Source of the DNA: Thalassotalea sp. ND16A
Lineage (GTDB): Bacteria > Pseudomonadota > Gammaproteobacteria > Enterobacterales > Alteromonadaceae
Assembly (NCBI RefSeq): GCF_000764205.1
Contig: NZ_JQDZ01000123.1
Span: 62,001-126,000, forward strand
DNA length: 64,000 nt
Direction: 5' to 3'
A model generated the notes under the pieces. The model saw only the letters and a list, made by a program, of their open reading frames with translations. It was not told the origin of the DNA and did not search any database. The position numbers and the translations under genes were made by a program. Below are positions 1 to 8,122 of this stretch, piece after piece (positions within the stretch are counted from its first letter, which is position 1; each line of letters starts with the position of its first letter).

Positions 1-1
1 G

Positions 2-1123
2 CGAGTAGAGTCGACAAACAGCCGTGATGGGATGATGATCTTTCGTCTGGAAAGTTTATTTTCCTGGAGTGAGTTTGCCAATCTAGATCGTGGCAATGAT
101 GACAGTGACGACGATGATGGCGACCGAGTTGCCGATGATTTAGACAAAATCACCATATCGAAGCAGCAAGATCAAAAAAGTGCCCGCATTAAAATAGACC
201 TCGATTTACCGTCAAGCTCCGAAGATGATATCCCGCTAGGTGAAGGCATAAAACTGCCAGAATGGGATTATCGTAAACAGCAATTAGTTAGCGACAGGTG
301 TCTATTGCAACCTATGTTGCCAAAAGATGCTGTTGCGCAAAAATTACCGTTGCATTTGCAAAAAACGGCAAAAAATATTCAGGCGCAATTCGAGCAATTA
401 CAAACGCTGCGCTATTGGTTGAAAAGCCAGCAGCAAGGTGAAGAACTGGATCTTAATGCCTGGCTCGATTTTCATGTCGAGCGACAAATATCGCCAACCG
501 CAGAAAAAGGCCTGTATCAAAGTTTTCGCGGCAACAATCGCGATCTGTCCTGTTTGTTACTCGCCGATTTGTCGATGTCTACCGACTCGCATCTAGATGA
601 TGAGATGCGGGTTATTGACGTAGTACGCGACAGTATGTTGTTGTTTGGTGAAGCGTTAAACGTAGTAGGTGATAATTTTGCCATGTATGGTTTCTCCTCG
701 GTAAAACGCTCGCATATTCGTTTCACTATGCTGAAAAACTTTAAAGAATCTTATGATGATAATGTCCGTGGTCGTATCCAGGCGATTCGCCCTGGTTTTT
801 ATACCCGCATGGGCGCCGCGATAAGGCAAGCGAGCAAAATATTGCAAGAGCAAAAGTCATCGCAAAAGTTATTATTGATATTAACCGATGGCAAACCAAA
901 CGATATTGATCATTATGAAGGCCGATTTGGCATTGAAGACACCAAACAAGCGATATTAGAGGCGAAACAGGCGGGGTTAAAACCGTTCTGTATTACCGTA
1001 GACAAAGAGGCGGAAGAATATTTACCGTATATCTTCGGCCGCCATAGTTACACGGTAATGCTCAGTCCGTCACAATTGCCGGTATGCCTGCCACAAATTT
1101 ATCATCGCCTAACTGCGAACTAG
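2..1123 (+). CDS. norD: NorD-like VWA-domain protein, 5' truncated by window edge
   Basis: The reading frame is open from the first bases of the window, so the true start lies upstream; only the C-terminal part (about 374 residues) is visible. NorD proteins work with the AAA+ ATPase NorQ to mature nitric oxide reductase (NorCB), probably at metal insertion. The visible part has an acidic Asp-rich stretch near the window edge, then a von Willebrand A domain with the MIDAS motif DLSMS and, further on, the TDGKPND loop typical of VWA folds. The ATG at 32 is internal, because the frame continues upstream without a stop. dnrP follows after 21 bp and the nirS cluster lies beyond, which supports a denitrification role. 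A generic VWA protein is the alternative, but the context favours NorD. Confidence 0.85.
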   Translation, partial: RVESTNSRDGMMIFRLESLFSWSEFANLDRGNDDSDDDDGDRVADDLDKITISKQQDQKSARIKIDLDLPSSSEDDIPLGEGIKLPEWDYRKQQLVSDRCLLQPMLPKDAVAQKLPLHLQKTAKNIQAQFEQLQTLRYWLKSQQQGEELDLNAWLDFHVERQISPTAEKGLYQSFRGNNRDLSCLLLADLSMSTDSHLDDEMRVIDVVRDSMLLFGEALNVVGDNFAMYGFSSVKRSHIRFTMLKNFKESYDDNVRGRIQAIRPGFYTRMGAAIRQASKILQEQKSSQKLLLILTDGKPNDIDHYEGRFGIEDTKQAILEAKQAGLKPFCITVDKEAEEYLPYIFGRHSYTVMLSPSQLPVCLPQIYHRLTAN

Positions 1124-1144
1124 TGCTGAATTGGGATAACTACT

Positions 1145-1336
1145 ATGTCTGAATCAGCCCCATGCCTGTATTGTCAAACCGATAACGAAGCCGGTTTACG
1201 CGACTGTAAAAACTGTGGCATGCCATTGGCACCTTCGCACCCGGAAAACCGTAAACGCGGGCTGAAATTCTTTAGCAAAGCATTTTGGTTAATCGCCATA
1301 TTCTGTGTGATTATGATGTTTTATTTACCGAGATAA
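1145..1336 (+). CDS. dnrP: DnrP-like small zinc-ribbon membrane protein
   Basis: A 63-residue protein with two CxxC-type knuckles (CLYC near residue 7 and CKNC near residue 20), as in a zinc ribbon, followed by one hydrophobic C-terminal membrane segment (about residues 45-60). This layout matches DnrP, a small protein encoded beside nor/nir genes in Pseudomonas and Shewanella-type denitrifiers; its biochemical role is not settled. It starts 21 bp after norD and is followed directly by a rho-independent terminator, so it is probably the last gene of the nor operon. The family call rests on size, motif pattern and location rather than long sequence similarity. Confidence 0.7.
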   Translation: MSESAPCLYCQTDNEAGLRDCKNCGMPLAPSHPENRKRGLKFFSKAFWLIAIFCVIMMFYLPR

Positions 1337-1355
1337 ACCTTAGTCTCGCAAATGC

Positions 1356-1391
1356 AAAAAAGCCAGCAACAAATTTGTTACTGGCTTTTTA
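1356..1391. terminator. Bidirectional rho-independent terminator
   Basis: Perfect-to-near-perfect stem (AAAAAGCCAG... / ...CTGGCTTTTT) with A-rich and T-rich flanks. It lies between the converging dnrP and hemerythrin genes and can end both transcripts. Confidence 0.85.
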
Positions 1392-1433
1392 GTTTAAGTG
1401 TCATGTCCTGAAACAGGTTTACACTTTTAGAAC

Positions 1434-2000
1434 TTATTTAATACCCTTAGCGTTTAAATGCGAAGTATATTGTTTATCCGTGCCGTTGATGTGGTTAATT
1501 AACCAGTCACTGAGAAATTTGCTGACTTCTTCAAAAGCATCGTGACCAATTTGTTCATATTTTTGTTCAATTTCTTTAATTTTCTCTATCATGATCTGGT
1601 GTTGCTGTTTATGGGCTTCCAGATCAGGGTAACCACTTTCACTCATCAGCTCTTCCTCGCGAGTAAAATGATAATGAGTGTATTCAATTAACTCTTTTAA
1701 ACTTTGATGTTCAAACTCTGCGCCCATGTCGTAGTCATAAGCGGTATTAAATTGATTCAATAAGGTAATCAGCTTTTGATGGTCAAGATCGAGTGACTTA
1801 ACGCCAACACTATATTCACTCTTCCATTTTAAAATCCTGCCATTTTTTCTTTGGCTATACAACCATGGGATCAGGATCAACAGGGCGATTAACAGCCAGG
1901 ATATCTTGTTATCCATCCCGCTCAAAAAGCCGAGGAAGATAACCACAGTAACCAGCCCGATTAAGGCTGCATAAATCAATGCTTTGTAACGATTCGTCAT
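1434..2000 (-). CDS. Membrane-anchored bacteriohemerythrin
   Basis: A 188-residue protein with two N-terminal hydrophobic segments (about residues 8-27 and 33-48) followed by a cytoplasmic hemerythrin four-helix domain. The di-iron ligand pattern is visible in order: His in DLDHQKL, HxxxE in HFTREEE, HxxxH in HKQQH, and HxxxxD in HINGTD. Hemerythrins bind O2 or NO reversibly at a non-heme di-iron site. The gene diverges from nirS across a 350-bp intergenic region holding an FNR/DNR-like site, so it may be co-regulated with denitrification and help buffer NO or sense O2; that role is inference from location. It lacks the methyl-accepting or GGDEF partner domains found in some hemerythrin fusions. 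Confidence 0.88.
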   Translation of the reverse strand: MTNRYKALIYAALIGLVTVVIFLGFLSGMDNKISWLLIALLILIPWLYSQRKNGRILKWKSEYSVGVKSLDLDHQKLITLLNQFNTAYDYDMGAEFEHQSLKELIEYTHYHFTREEELMSESGYPDLEAHKQQHQIMIEKIKEIEQKYEQIGHDAFEEVSKFLSDWLINHINGTDKQYTSHLNAKGIK

Positions 2001-2117
2001 TTTAAATACCCATAAATATTATAAGGTTAAACTAGCTTTTGGTTTTACCCATCTTAAAACAAAAAACCGCGTTTTTTTAACGAAATGATGCAAATACCGA
2101 CAAAATTGTAACAAAGT

Positions 2118-2131
2118 TTGATCTAGGTTAA
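2118..2131. promoter_or_regulatory. FNR/DNR-like binding site in hemerythrin-nirS intergenic region
   Basis: TTGATCTAGGTTAA matches the FNR/DNR consensus TTGAT-N4-ATCAA at 8 of 10 informative positions. It lies 220 bp upstream of the nirS start and 118 bp upstream of the divergent hemerythrin start. An activator bound here would place a nirS transcription start near 2166 and leave a leader of about 185 nt. The rest of the 2001-2350 gap is AT-rich, with a clear ribosome site (GGGAGAG) just before nirS; no other element was recognised. Confidence 0.6.
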
Positions 2132-2350
2132 ATAAACACTTGCGCTATTGGTAGATAGTTGTTGGCAGAAGGTGGAAACGTAACAAATAGTTAAGTTAGC
2201 TTCTCAAAAAAGTTGTTTTTTGGTTGTTGTTGTAAACTTTTAAACAGTCTTTTAAAAGTGATTCTCGACTATTTATAAGGTAAATTTAATAGATTTTAAA
2301 TTACCTCTCTGCCTTATCAGTATTGTTAAATAACCTCGGGAGAGATACCA

Positions 2351-3979
2351 ATGAAAGCAATAAAATATGGAGTGTCCGTACTCAGTGTTGCAGTAGGACT
2401 GGCTGTTAGTGGTATGAGTATGACCGTTTCGGCGGCAGCACCAACCTTATCAGAAGCAGACTTCGAAAAAGCACAATTACATTATTTCCAGCGTTGTGCT
2501 GGTTGTCATGGTGTATTACGTAAAGGCGCTACCGGTAAAAACTTAGAACCTAAAAGCATGTTAAAAAAAGGCCAAAAGCGTCTGGAGAAAATTATCTCTC
2601 TAGGTACTGAAGGCGGCATGAACAACTTTGATGATTTGTTCTCAAAACAAGAAATCTCAAACTTAGCGACCTTTATTCAAATGACACCACCGGTGCCACC
2701 GGAAATGTCATTAGAGCAAATGCGCTCTCACACTAAAGAGTTTGTTGCTCTTAAAGATTACCCAACTAAGCCTTTGCACGGGTTAAACTGGAAAAACTTC
2801 TTCGTAGTAATCGAACGTGATGCTGGTAAAGCCGCAATCGTTGATGGTGACACTAAGAAAATTATCACTCATATCGATACGGGTTATGCGGTACACGTAA
2901 TCAAAGGTACTGAGAAGCATAAGTTAGATACTGCTAAAGATGTAGGTCGTTTCTGGTACACCATTGGTCGTGACGGTAAAGTTAACAAAATCGATTTATG
3001 GCAAACACCTGAGAAGATGTTAGTTGCTGAAACTAAAATGGCCTATGACGCTCGTGATATCGCCGTTTCTGGTGACGGTAAATACGTAATTGCTGGTGGT
3101 TACTGGCCTGCGCATTTCGTTATCATGGATGCCGAAACGTTGAACCCACTTAAAGTTGTGTCAACTCGTGGTTACAACACTAAAGGTGAGTTCATTAACG
3201 AAGCACGTGTAGCTGCGGTTTACACGTCTCCTAATAAATCTGAATTTACTGTTGCTGTTAAAGAAACTGGTCAAATGTTACAAGTGGATTACAGTGACTT
3301 AGATAACTTAACTATCACAGCCATTTCGTCTTCAGAGTTCTTGCATGATGGTTTCTACGACTCAACTGGTCGTTACTTCCAAATTGCTGCTAACGCATCA
3401 AACAAAATGGTTATAGTAGATACCAAAACAGGTAAATTAGAAGCACAAATTGATGTTGATTCTTTACCACATCCTGGTCCTGGCGCTAACTGGATTGATG
3501 AAAAATGTGGTCCTGTTGGCGGTACAACTCACTTAGGTACTGGTCTAGTATCTGTTTGGGGTAACGATCCAATGAACCACCCTGAGAGTGCTTGGAAACT
3601 ATGTTATGAAGTTGAAACTGATGGTGCTGGTGCATTCATCCGTACTCATGAAACTTCAGATTATGTTTGGGCTGATCAGCTGAAACACCCAGAGCCAGAA
3701 GTACAACAATCAGTACAAGTTTTCGATAAGAAAACTCGTGAGATTGTTAAGACTATCCGTGTTACTGAAGAAGAAGGTAAAGCCGCTCTTCACATGGAAT
3801 TCAACTCTGATGGCACTGAAGTTTGGGTATCTGTATGGAACCGTACTGATAACTCTAACCCAACCGGTGAAATCGTAGTTTATGATGCCAAGACTCTGAA
3901 AGAGTTACACCGCATCAAAGGCTTAACTACACCAACAGGTAAGTTCAACGTGTACAACCGTATGAACCACAAAACCTAA
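2351..3979 (+). CDS. nirS: Cytochrome cd1 nitrite reductase NirS
   Basis: A 542-residue periplasmic enzyme that reduces nitrite to nitric oxide, the defining step of denitrification. A Sec signal peptide (about residues 1-29, ending VSAAA) precedes an N-terminal cytochrome c domain with the heme c site CAGCH at residues 49-53. After that comes the eight-bladed heme d1 propeller, with conserved segments such as LHGLNWKNFFVV, HPGPGANW and the C-terminal GKFNVYN. Length fits the family. A strong ribosome site (GGGAGAG) precedes the ATG. The gene is followed by its own terminator, so it is probably transcribed partly apart from the maturation genes downstream. The related NirN is encoded at 12186 and is told apart by sequence and position in the d1 operon. 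Confidence 0.97.
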   Translation: MKAIKYGVSVLSVAVGLAVSGMSMTVSAAAPTLSEADFEKAQLHYFQRCAGCHGVLRKGATGKNLEPKSMLKKGQKRLEKIISLGTEGGMNNFDDLFSKQEISNLATFIQMTPPVPPEMSLEQMRSHTKEFVALKDYPTKPLHGLNWKNFFVVIERDAGKAAIVDGDTKKIITHIDTGYAVHVIKGTEKHKLDTAKDVGRFWYTIGRDGKVNKIDLWQTPEKMLVAETKMAYDARDIAVSGDGKYVIAGGYWPAHFVIMDAETLNPLKVVSTRGYNTKGEFINEARVAAVYTSPNKSEFTVAVKETGQMLQVDYSDLDNLTITAISSSEFLHDGFYDSTGRYFQIAANASNKMVIVDTKTGKLEAQIDVDSLPHPGPGANWIDEKCGPVGGTTHLGTGLVSVWGNDPMNHPESAWKLCYEVETDGAGAFIRTHETSDYVWADQLKHPEPEVQQSVQVFDKKTREIVKTIRVTEEEGKAALHMEFNSDGTEVWVSVWNRTDNSNPTGEIVVYDAKTLKELHRIKGLTTPTGKFNVYNRMNHKT

Positions 3980-3998
3980 TCAGTAAATCTTACTGATA

Positions 3999-4034
3999 AT
4001 GCGAGCATAACACTGGTTATGCTCGCACTTTTTC
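3999..4034 (+). terminator. Rho-independent terminator after nirS
   Basis: A 13-bp stem (TGCGAGCATAAC... / GTTATGCTCGCA) with a short loop followed by TTTTT. A second inverted repeat (CCAATCAGA at 4043, TCTGATTGG at 4083) lies between it and the next gene and may be a regulatory or RNA-processing element. Confidence 0.85.
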
Positions 4035-4113
4035 GCTTAATGCCAATCAGAGTAAATGATTGTTGATGGACTGATTATTTAGTCTGATTGGTATAAATTA
4101 GTACGAGTTAGTT

Positions 4114-5907
4114 ATGGTAAATCAATCATTAAACAAACCAAGCTTTTGGTCACGTCGCCTGATCCTTGGTACCACTATTTCAGGCGCAGTGATATTTTTC
4201 GTTGTCGGCATTGTTTTTTGGGGTGGCTTTAATACCGCGATGGAAGCGACCAACACCACCGAATTTTGTATCGGTTGTCATGAAATGGAAGATAATGTTT
4301 ATCAAGAATATAAACCTTCTATTCACTATTCCAACAGAACCGGCGTAAGAGCGGGTTGTCCTGATTGTCACGTACCTCGACCTTGGATCCATAAGGTAGT
4401 ACGTAAAATACAAGCATCAAAAGAAGTCTTTTCCTGGTTAACCGGCAAACTGGATAGCAAAGAAAAATTCAACGAGCATCGCTTTGAAATGGCGCAAAGT
4501 GTCTGGAAGGCGATGAAAGATACCGATTCCCGAGAATGCCGTAACTGTCATAACTTTGAATCGATGAATCCGGAATTCCAAAAACCACGAGCGCGTAAGC
4601 AACATTTAAATGCGTTTGAAACCGGACAAACCTGTATCGATTGTCATAAAGGTATTGCTCACCATAATGTTCGTGATCAATTAACCGATGAACAGCTGGA
4701 AGAGCTGGAAGCGCCGATTGCCGCTTATATTCGTGAAGTGCCAGAAGAATATAAAGCAGGCTTGGCGCGCATCGAAGCAAAAGAAGCTGCGATTGCCGCT
4801 GAGAAAAAAGCAAAAGCAAATGCAGAGAAAGAAAAGGTACAATTGCAAATTGAACAGGCGGTTGCCTCTGCATTAGCAAGTGCGCAAACGAGTGGTACGA
4901 AATCTGCTACCAGCAAAAGCGCAGCAAAAGCGAAGCCGACAGCCAGCCTGAATGTTGACTGGAAAAAAGCCAGCTCAACCGATATTAGCGTATTCTTCCC
5001 GGGTACTGCCTCTATCGAGTGGGTTTTAGGTCGTAAACATGGCGGCAAACGTGCCTTTACCAAAGGTGATCGTTGTATCGAATGCCATAGTGAAGAAATT
5101 GCCGATATTGGTCAATTGATTGTTAGTGGTGAAAGTGAGAAAGAACTTGAGCCGAATATCATTCCAAATAAGCGTGGCAGTATCGACGTTAGTATCGCCG
5201 CAACTCATGACGATGAAAATCTGTTCTTGAAATTTAGCTGGCCTGATGGCGACCATGCTCCGGCACCATTTGTTGACGGCGGTAAAATGGACCCTGACAA
5301 CAAAATGAAACTGGCGTTTATGATAGCAACCGACGACGTTGAATATGCCGATCGCGCCGGTTGTTGGGGAACGTGTCATGCCGATGCCAACTCAATGCCA
5401 TTTGCACCTGAGCAAGATACCTTAACTGGCAGTGAACTCGCTAAGCGCCTAGACTTTAATAATGGTGTAACCAAATACCTTAAAGAGAGTCGCAGTAAAC
5501 TTGAGCTCAAAGGCCGAAGAGGTAAAGCGTTAGGTGGTTGGGATAAGCTGAAAAGTGAAGAAGAAATTACCGAATACCAGCAAGCTCAACAATTTATGGA
5601 CATAGTGCGCTATAAATCGGGCAGCAAACAAGTGGAAGATGGCCAAATATTAGCACAAAGAAAAATGCATGGTGGCCAGGGAGCGCAAGCAGTTGCTAAT
5701 CTTAGCAATGGTACCTGGACGGTAGAAATTAAGCGTAAGCTTAAATCTGCTAAAGCAGGTGACGTTTCTATCGAAGCCGGTAAAGTGTATAACTTTGGTT
5801 TTGCCATCCACGACGATTACTCTGATGCTCGTTATCACCACGTATCCTTTGGTTATAAACTGGCTTTAGATAATTCTGACGCGGAAATTAATGCGACTAA
5901 GCAATAA
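4114..5907 (+). CDS. NapC/NirT tetraheme cytochrome fused to ethylbenzene-dehydrogenase-like heme domain
   Basis: A 597-residue membrane-anchored multiheme protein, likely a quinol-oxidising electron donor to the periplasmic nitrite reduction system. After one N-terminal membrane helix (about residues 17-40) comes a NapC/NirT module with four CxxCH sites: CIGCH (52-56), CPDCH (82-86), CRNCH (142-146) and CIDCH (174-178). A charged Ala/Lys/Glu linker, probably coiled coil, spans about 215-275. The C-terminal half carries a fifth site, CIECH (321-325), and an unusual CxxxCH site, CWGTCH (417-422), inside a region resembling the heme-binding domain of ethylbenzene dehydrogenase gamma-type subunits. 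Ordinary NirT ends near residue 200, so the second half is a fusion. It follows nirS and precedes a cupredoxin gene. Assignment of the C-terminal domain is by remembered motif similarity. Confidence 0.85.
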   Translation: MVNQSLNKPSFWSRRLILGTTISGAVIFFVVGIVFWGGFNTAMEATNTTEFCIGCHEMEDNVYQEYKPSIHYSNRTGVRAGCPDCHVPRPWIHKVVRKIQASKEVFSWLTGKLDSKEKFNEHRFEMAQSVWKAMKDTDSRECRNCHNFESMNPEFQKPRARKQHLNAFETGQTCIDCHKGIAHHNVRDQLTDEQLEELEAPIAAYIREVPEEYKAGLARIEAKEAAIAAEKKAKANAEKEKVQLQIEQAVASALASAQTSGTKSATSKSAAKAKPTASLNVDWKKASSTDISVFFPGTASIEWVLGRKHGGKRAFTKGDRCIECHSEEIADIGQLIVSGESEKELEPNIIPNKRGSIDVSIAATHDDENLFLKFSWPDGDHAPAPFVDGGKMDPDNKMKLAFMIATDDVEYADRAGCWGTCHADANSMPFAPEQDTLTGSELAKRLDFNNGVTKYLKESRSKLELKGRRGKALGGWDKLKSEEEITEYQQAQQFMDIVRYKSGSKQVEDGQILAQRKMHGGQGAQAVANLSNGTWTVEIKRKLKSAKAGDVSIEAGKVYNFGFAIHDDYSDARYHHVSFGYKLALDNSDAEINATKQ

Positions 5908-5910
5908 TTT

Positions 5911-5966
5911 TTAAATTTGCCTTACTCGTTCTGAAATAAGTTCAGAACGAGCAAGGCAAGATTTAA
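5911..5966 (+). other. Long intercistronic stem-loop
   Basis: An inverted repeat of about 19 bp per arm (TTGCCTTACTCGTTCTGAA / TTCAGAACGAGCAAGGCAA) with a 5-nt loop lies between the fused cytochrome and cupredoxin genes. No T-run follows, so an mRNA-stabilising or processing hairpin is more likely than a strong terminator. Confidence 0.6.
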
Positions 5967-5984
5967 AAATCAGGAGAGTTAACG

Positions 5985-6311
5985 ATGTGGCATGCGTTTA
6001 TCAAATTAACCGCCATGATTTTTCTTGCTGTTTTCAGTACTAATTTGATCGCCAAGGATATTGTCGTTGAAATTTATAAGAAGAAGTTTATTCCGGCTAC
6101 CGTTACTGTGGCGCCCGGTGATAAGGTGATCTGGAAAAACATTGAAAAACGTCAATACCATAACGTTTGGTTTAAACAGTTTTATCAGGAAGAACCGGAT
6201 TATCTATTCCCTGGCGACAGTTATGAACAGGTGTTTAATGACGTCGGCGAATTCCCTTACGAATGTGGCCCACACCCGAAAATGATCGGCGTGGTTATCG
6301 TCAAAAAGTAA
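5985..6311 (+). CDS. Plastocyanin/pseudoazurin-like cupredoxin
   Basis: A 108-residue periplasmic blue-copper protein. A signal peptide (about residues 1-23, ending LIAKD) precedes a single cupredoxin domain. The type 1 copper ligands are visible as His in YHNVW, then Cys, His and Met in the C-terminal loop ECGPHPKM. It is preceded by a good ribosome site (AGGAGAG). Small cupredoxins such as pseudoazurin pass electrons to nitrite reductases. No nirM (cytochrome c551) is found in this cluster, so this protein is a plausible donor to NirS; that is an inference from the neighbourhood. Confidence 0.85.
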   Translation: MWHAFIKLTAMIFLAVFSTNLIAKDIVVEIYKKKFIPATVTVAPGDKVIWKNIEKRQYHNVWFKQFYQEEPDYLFPGDSYEQVFNDVGEFPYECGPHPKMIGVVIVKK

Positions 6312-6456
6312 TACCATTCAAGGCGCCACTTGCCCGAAGAAAAATAACCGTAAGAAAATACGGGTATTTTGTAAAAAAGTGATCTTAAACAATAAATTAG
6401 ATCCATTTTATTGATAAATTTTAGCCACTGTTTAATTACTACGCTGAAGTTTGCCA

Positions 6457-6858
6457 ATGAAAAATATTACCTTATTGCTCGCCTGTTGCTGCTTTGTTGC
6501 CAGCCTGAATTTTAATTCAGTTATGGCTGCTCCCAGCAAATATGTGAATCAAACTGCCGAACCAACACCCTCTGCAAAAGCGTCCTCAGCAGCACTAAGC
6601 AAACAACGCAAAAACGATCTGTTGCACTTGGTCAAACAAGATTGTGGCTCTTGCCATGGCATGACCTTAAAAGGTGGCCTGGGCCCGGCATTATTACCAG
6701 CAGATCTTGTCAACAAACCGGAATATTTTCTTACCATTACCATTCTTGAAGGTCGTCCTGGCACGGCTATGCCGCCATGGAAAGACATTTTAAGCGAACA
6801 AGAAGCGCAATGGATCGCAGAACAATTGCTACAAGGGCTAGATCATGAACAAAACTAA
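6457..6858 (+). CDS. nirC: NirC-like periplasmic monoheme cytochrome c
   Basis: A 133-residue cytochrome with a signal peptide (ending VMAAP) and a single heme site CGSCH followed by a Met-containing loop (GTAMPPW), a class I cytochrome c fold. NirC is the small cytochrome of nir clusters, proposed to accept electrons from the NirN/heme d1 assembly route or to donate to NirS. I chose the ATG at 6457 over the in-frame TTG at 6451. The 3' end overlaps nirF by 14 bp, so the two are translationally coupled. Between the signal peptide and the heme there is a Pro/Ala/Ser-rich stretch of about 25 residues. Confidence 0.8.
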   Translation: MKNITLLLACCCFVASLNFNSVMAAPSKYVNQTAEPTPSAKASSAALSKQRKNDLLHLVKQDCGSCHGMTLKGGLGPALLPADLVNKPEYFLTITILEGRPGTAMPPWKDILSEQEAQWIAEQLLQGLDHEQN

Positions 6859-8122
6859 AATACAGTTTTTAACCAGCTTGGTAATACCTTGGTTATTATT
6901 GGGTTGCCAGCAGGTAACTAAGACTACCGAGATAAGCAAGAGTGTTAGCAGCACAGAGCAAGCAGCAGAAGCTAATTTAAGAGCGACCGGCGACCTCGGT
7001 CTGGTTATCGAACGCGCCACCGGGAAAGTGCAAATTGTCAACCATAGTGGTCAGCAAAGCCTGGCACAAATTGATGGCTTAGGCGATTTATCGCACGCTT
7101 CAATTGTTTATTCACGTGATCAGCGTTTTGGTTTCGTTTTTGGCCGTGACGGCGGCTTAACCAAAGTCGACTTGCTCACCAGCAAAATTGATAAACGCGT
7201 TATTCAATCGGGTAACAGTATTGGCGGTGCCATTAGTCAAGACGGTAAGTTTGTTGCGGTTTCTAATTACACACCTGGTGGGGTGAAAATCTTTGCCACT
7301 GACACATTAGAACTCGTTGCCAATATTCCGGCGACTGAGTTGCCTGACCATCCAAGAAATAAAGATGGTTCAATCAAGCGTTCAAAAGTGGTTGGTCTGG
7401 TGGATGCCCCAGGACAAAAATTTATTTTTAGCTTGTTTGATAGCCATGAAATATGGATTGCTGACCTGTCGCAATACGGCTTGTCAGAAGAAAAGGTCAA
7501 AATCACTAAGTATACCGACATCGGCCTCAACCCTTATGACGCACTAATCAGTCCTGATGGTCGTTTCTATATCGCCGGCTTATTTGGCGAAGATGGTATG
7601 GCGTTAGTGGATTTATGGTCTTTGGATAAAGGCGTTAAACGCATTCTTGGTAATTACGGTAAAGGTGAGAAAAAGTTACCGGTTTATAAAATGCCTCACC
7701 TTGAAGGTTGGGCTATTGCCGGAAACTATGCCTATGTACCTGCAGTAGGCTTGCACCAAGTATTGATCATTGATACCAACACCTGGCAGCAAGTTGGCGC
7801 TATTGATGTGCATGGTCAGCCGGTATTTGTGATGGCGCAACCGGATAACCGCCAAATTTGGGTAAATTTTGCTTACCCGTTAAACGATACAATTCAGGTT
7901 ATCGACAGTAAGAGCCAGACGCTTGCCAAAACCTTAACCCCAGGTCCAGGTGTACTGCACATGGAATTTACCCCTAGAGGTGAGCATGTGTGGATGTCGG
8001 TACGTGATAGCGATGAAATTCAAATTTATAATAGTCAGAATTTTGAGTTGCTCAAAACCTTACCAGCAGAAAGTCCAAGCGGTATCTTTTTTACCAACCG
8101 TGCGCACCAAATAGGGTTGTAA
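6845..8122 (+). CDS. nirF: Heme d1 biosynthesis protein NirF
   Basis: A 425-residue eight-bladed propeller protein related to the d1 domain of NirS but without a cytochrome c domain. It begins with a lipoprotein signal peptide (lipobox LLGC, Cys21), so it should be anchored in a membrane facing the periplasm. NirF is required to make heme d1 and binds a late intermediate; its exact reaction is debated. Recognisable segments include HPRNKDG, the GPGVLHMEF motif shared with NirS/NirN, and the terminal SGIFF. It overlaps nirC by 14 bp and its stop overlaps the nirD start (TAATG), so it lies within one tightly packed operon. Confidence 0.92.
   Translation: MNKTKIQFLTSLVIPWLLLGCQQVTKTTEISKSVSSTEQAAEANLRATGDLGLVIERATGKVQIVNHSGQQSLAQIDGLGDLSHASIVYSRDQRFGFVFGRDGGLTKVDLLTSKIDKRVIQSGNSIGGAISQDGKFVAVSNYTPGGVKIFATDTLELVANIPATELPDHPRNKDGSIKRSKVVGLVDAPGQKFIFSLFDSHEIWIADLSQYGLSEEKVKITKYTDIGLNPYDALISPDGRFYIAGLFGEDGMALVDLWSLDKGVKRILGNYGKGEKKLPVYKMPHLEGWAIAGNYAYVPAVGLHQVLIIDTNTWQQVGAIDVHGQPVFVMAQPDNRQIWVNFAYPLNDTIQVIDSKSQTLAKTLTPGPGVLHMEFTPRGEHVWMSVRDSDEIQIYNSQNFELLKTLPAESPSGIFFTNRAHQIGL

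Noticed and set aside
4469-5063. Long open frames antisense to the fused cytochrome gene.
   Set aside because: They are low-complexity mirror frames of the Ala/Lys/Glu linker with no ribosome sites or family motifs.
6379-6394. A second FNR-like site (GTGATCTTAAACAA) upstream of nirC.
   Set aside because: One half-site is too poor a match to the consensus; nirC is likely within the upstream transcript.
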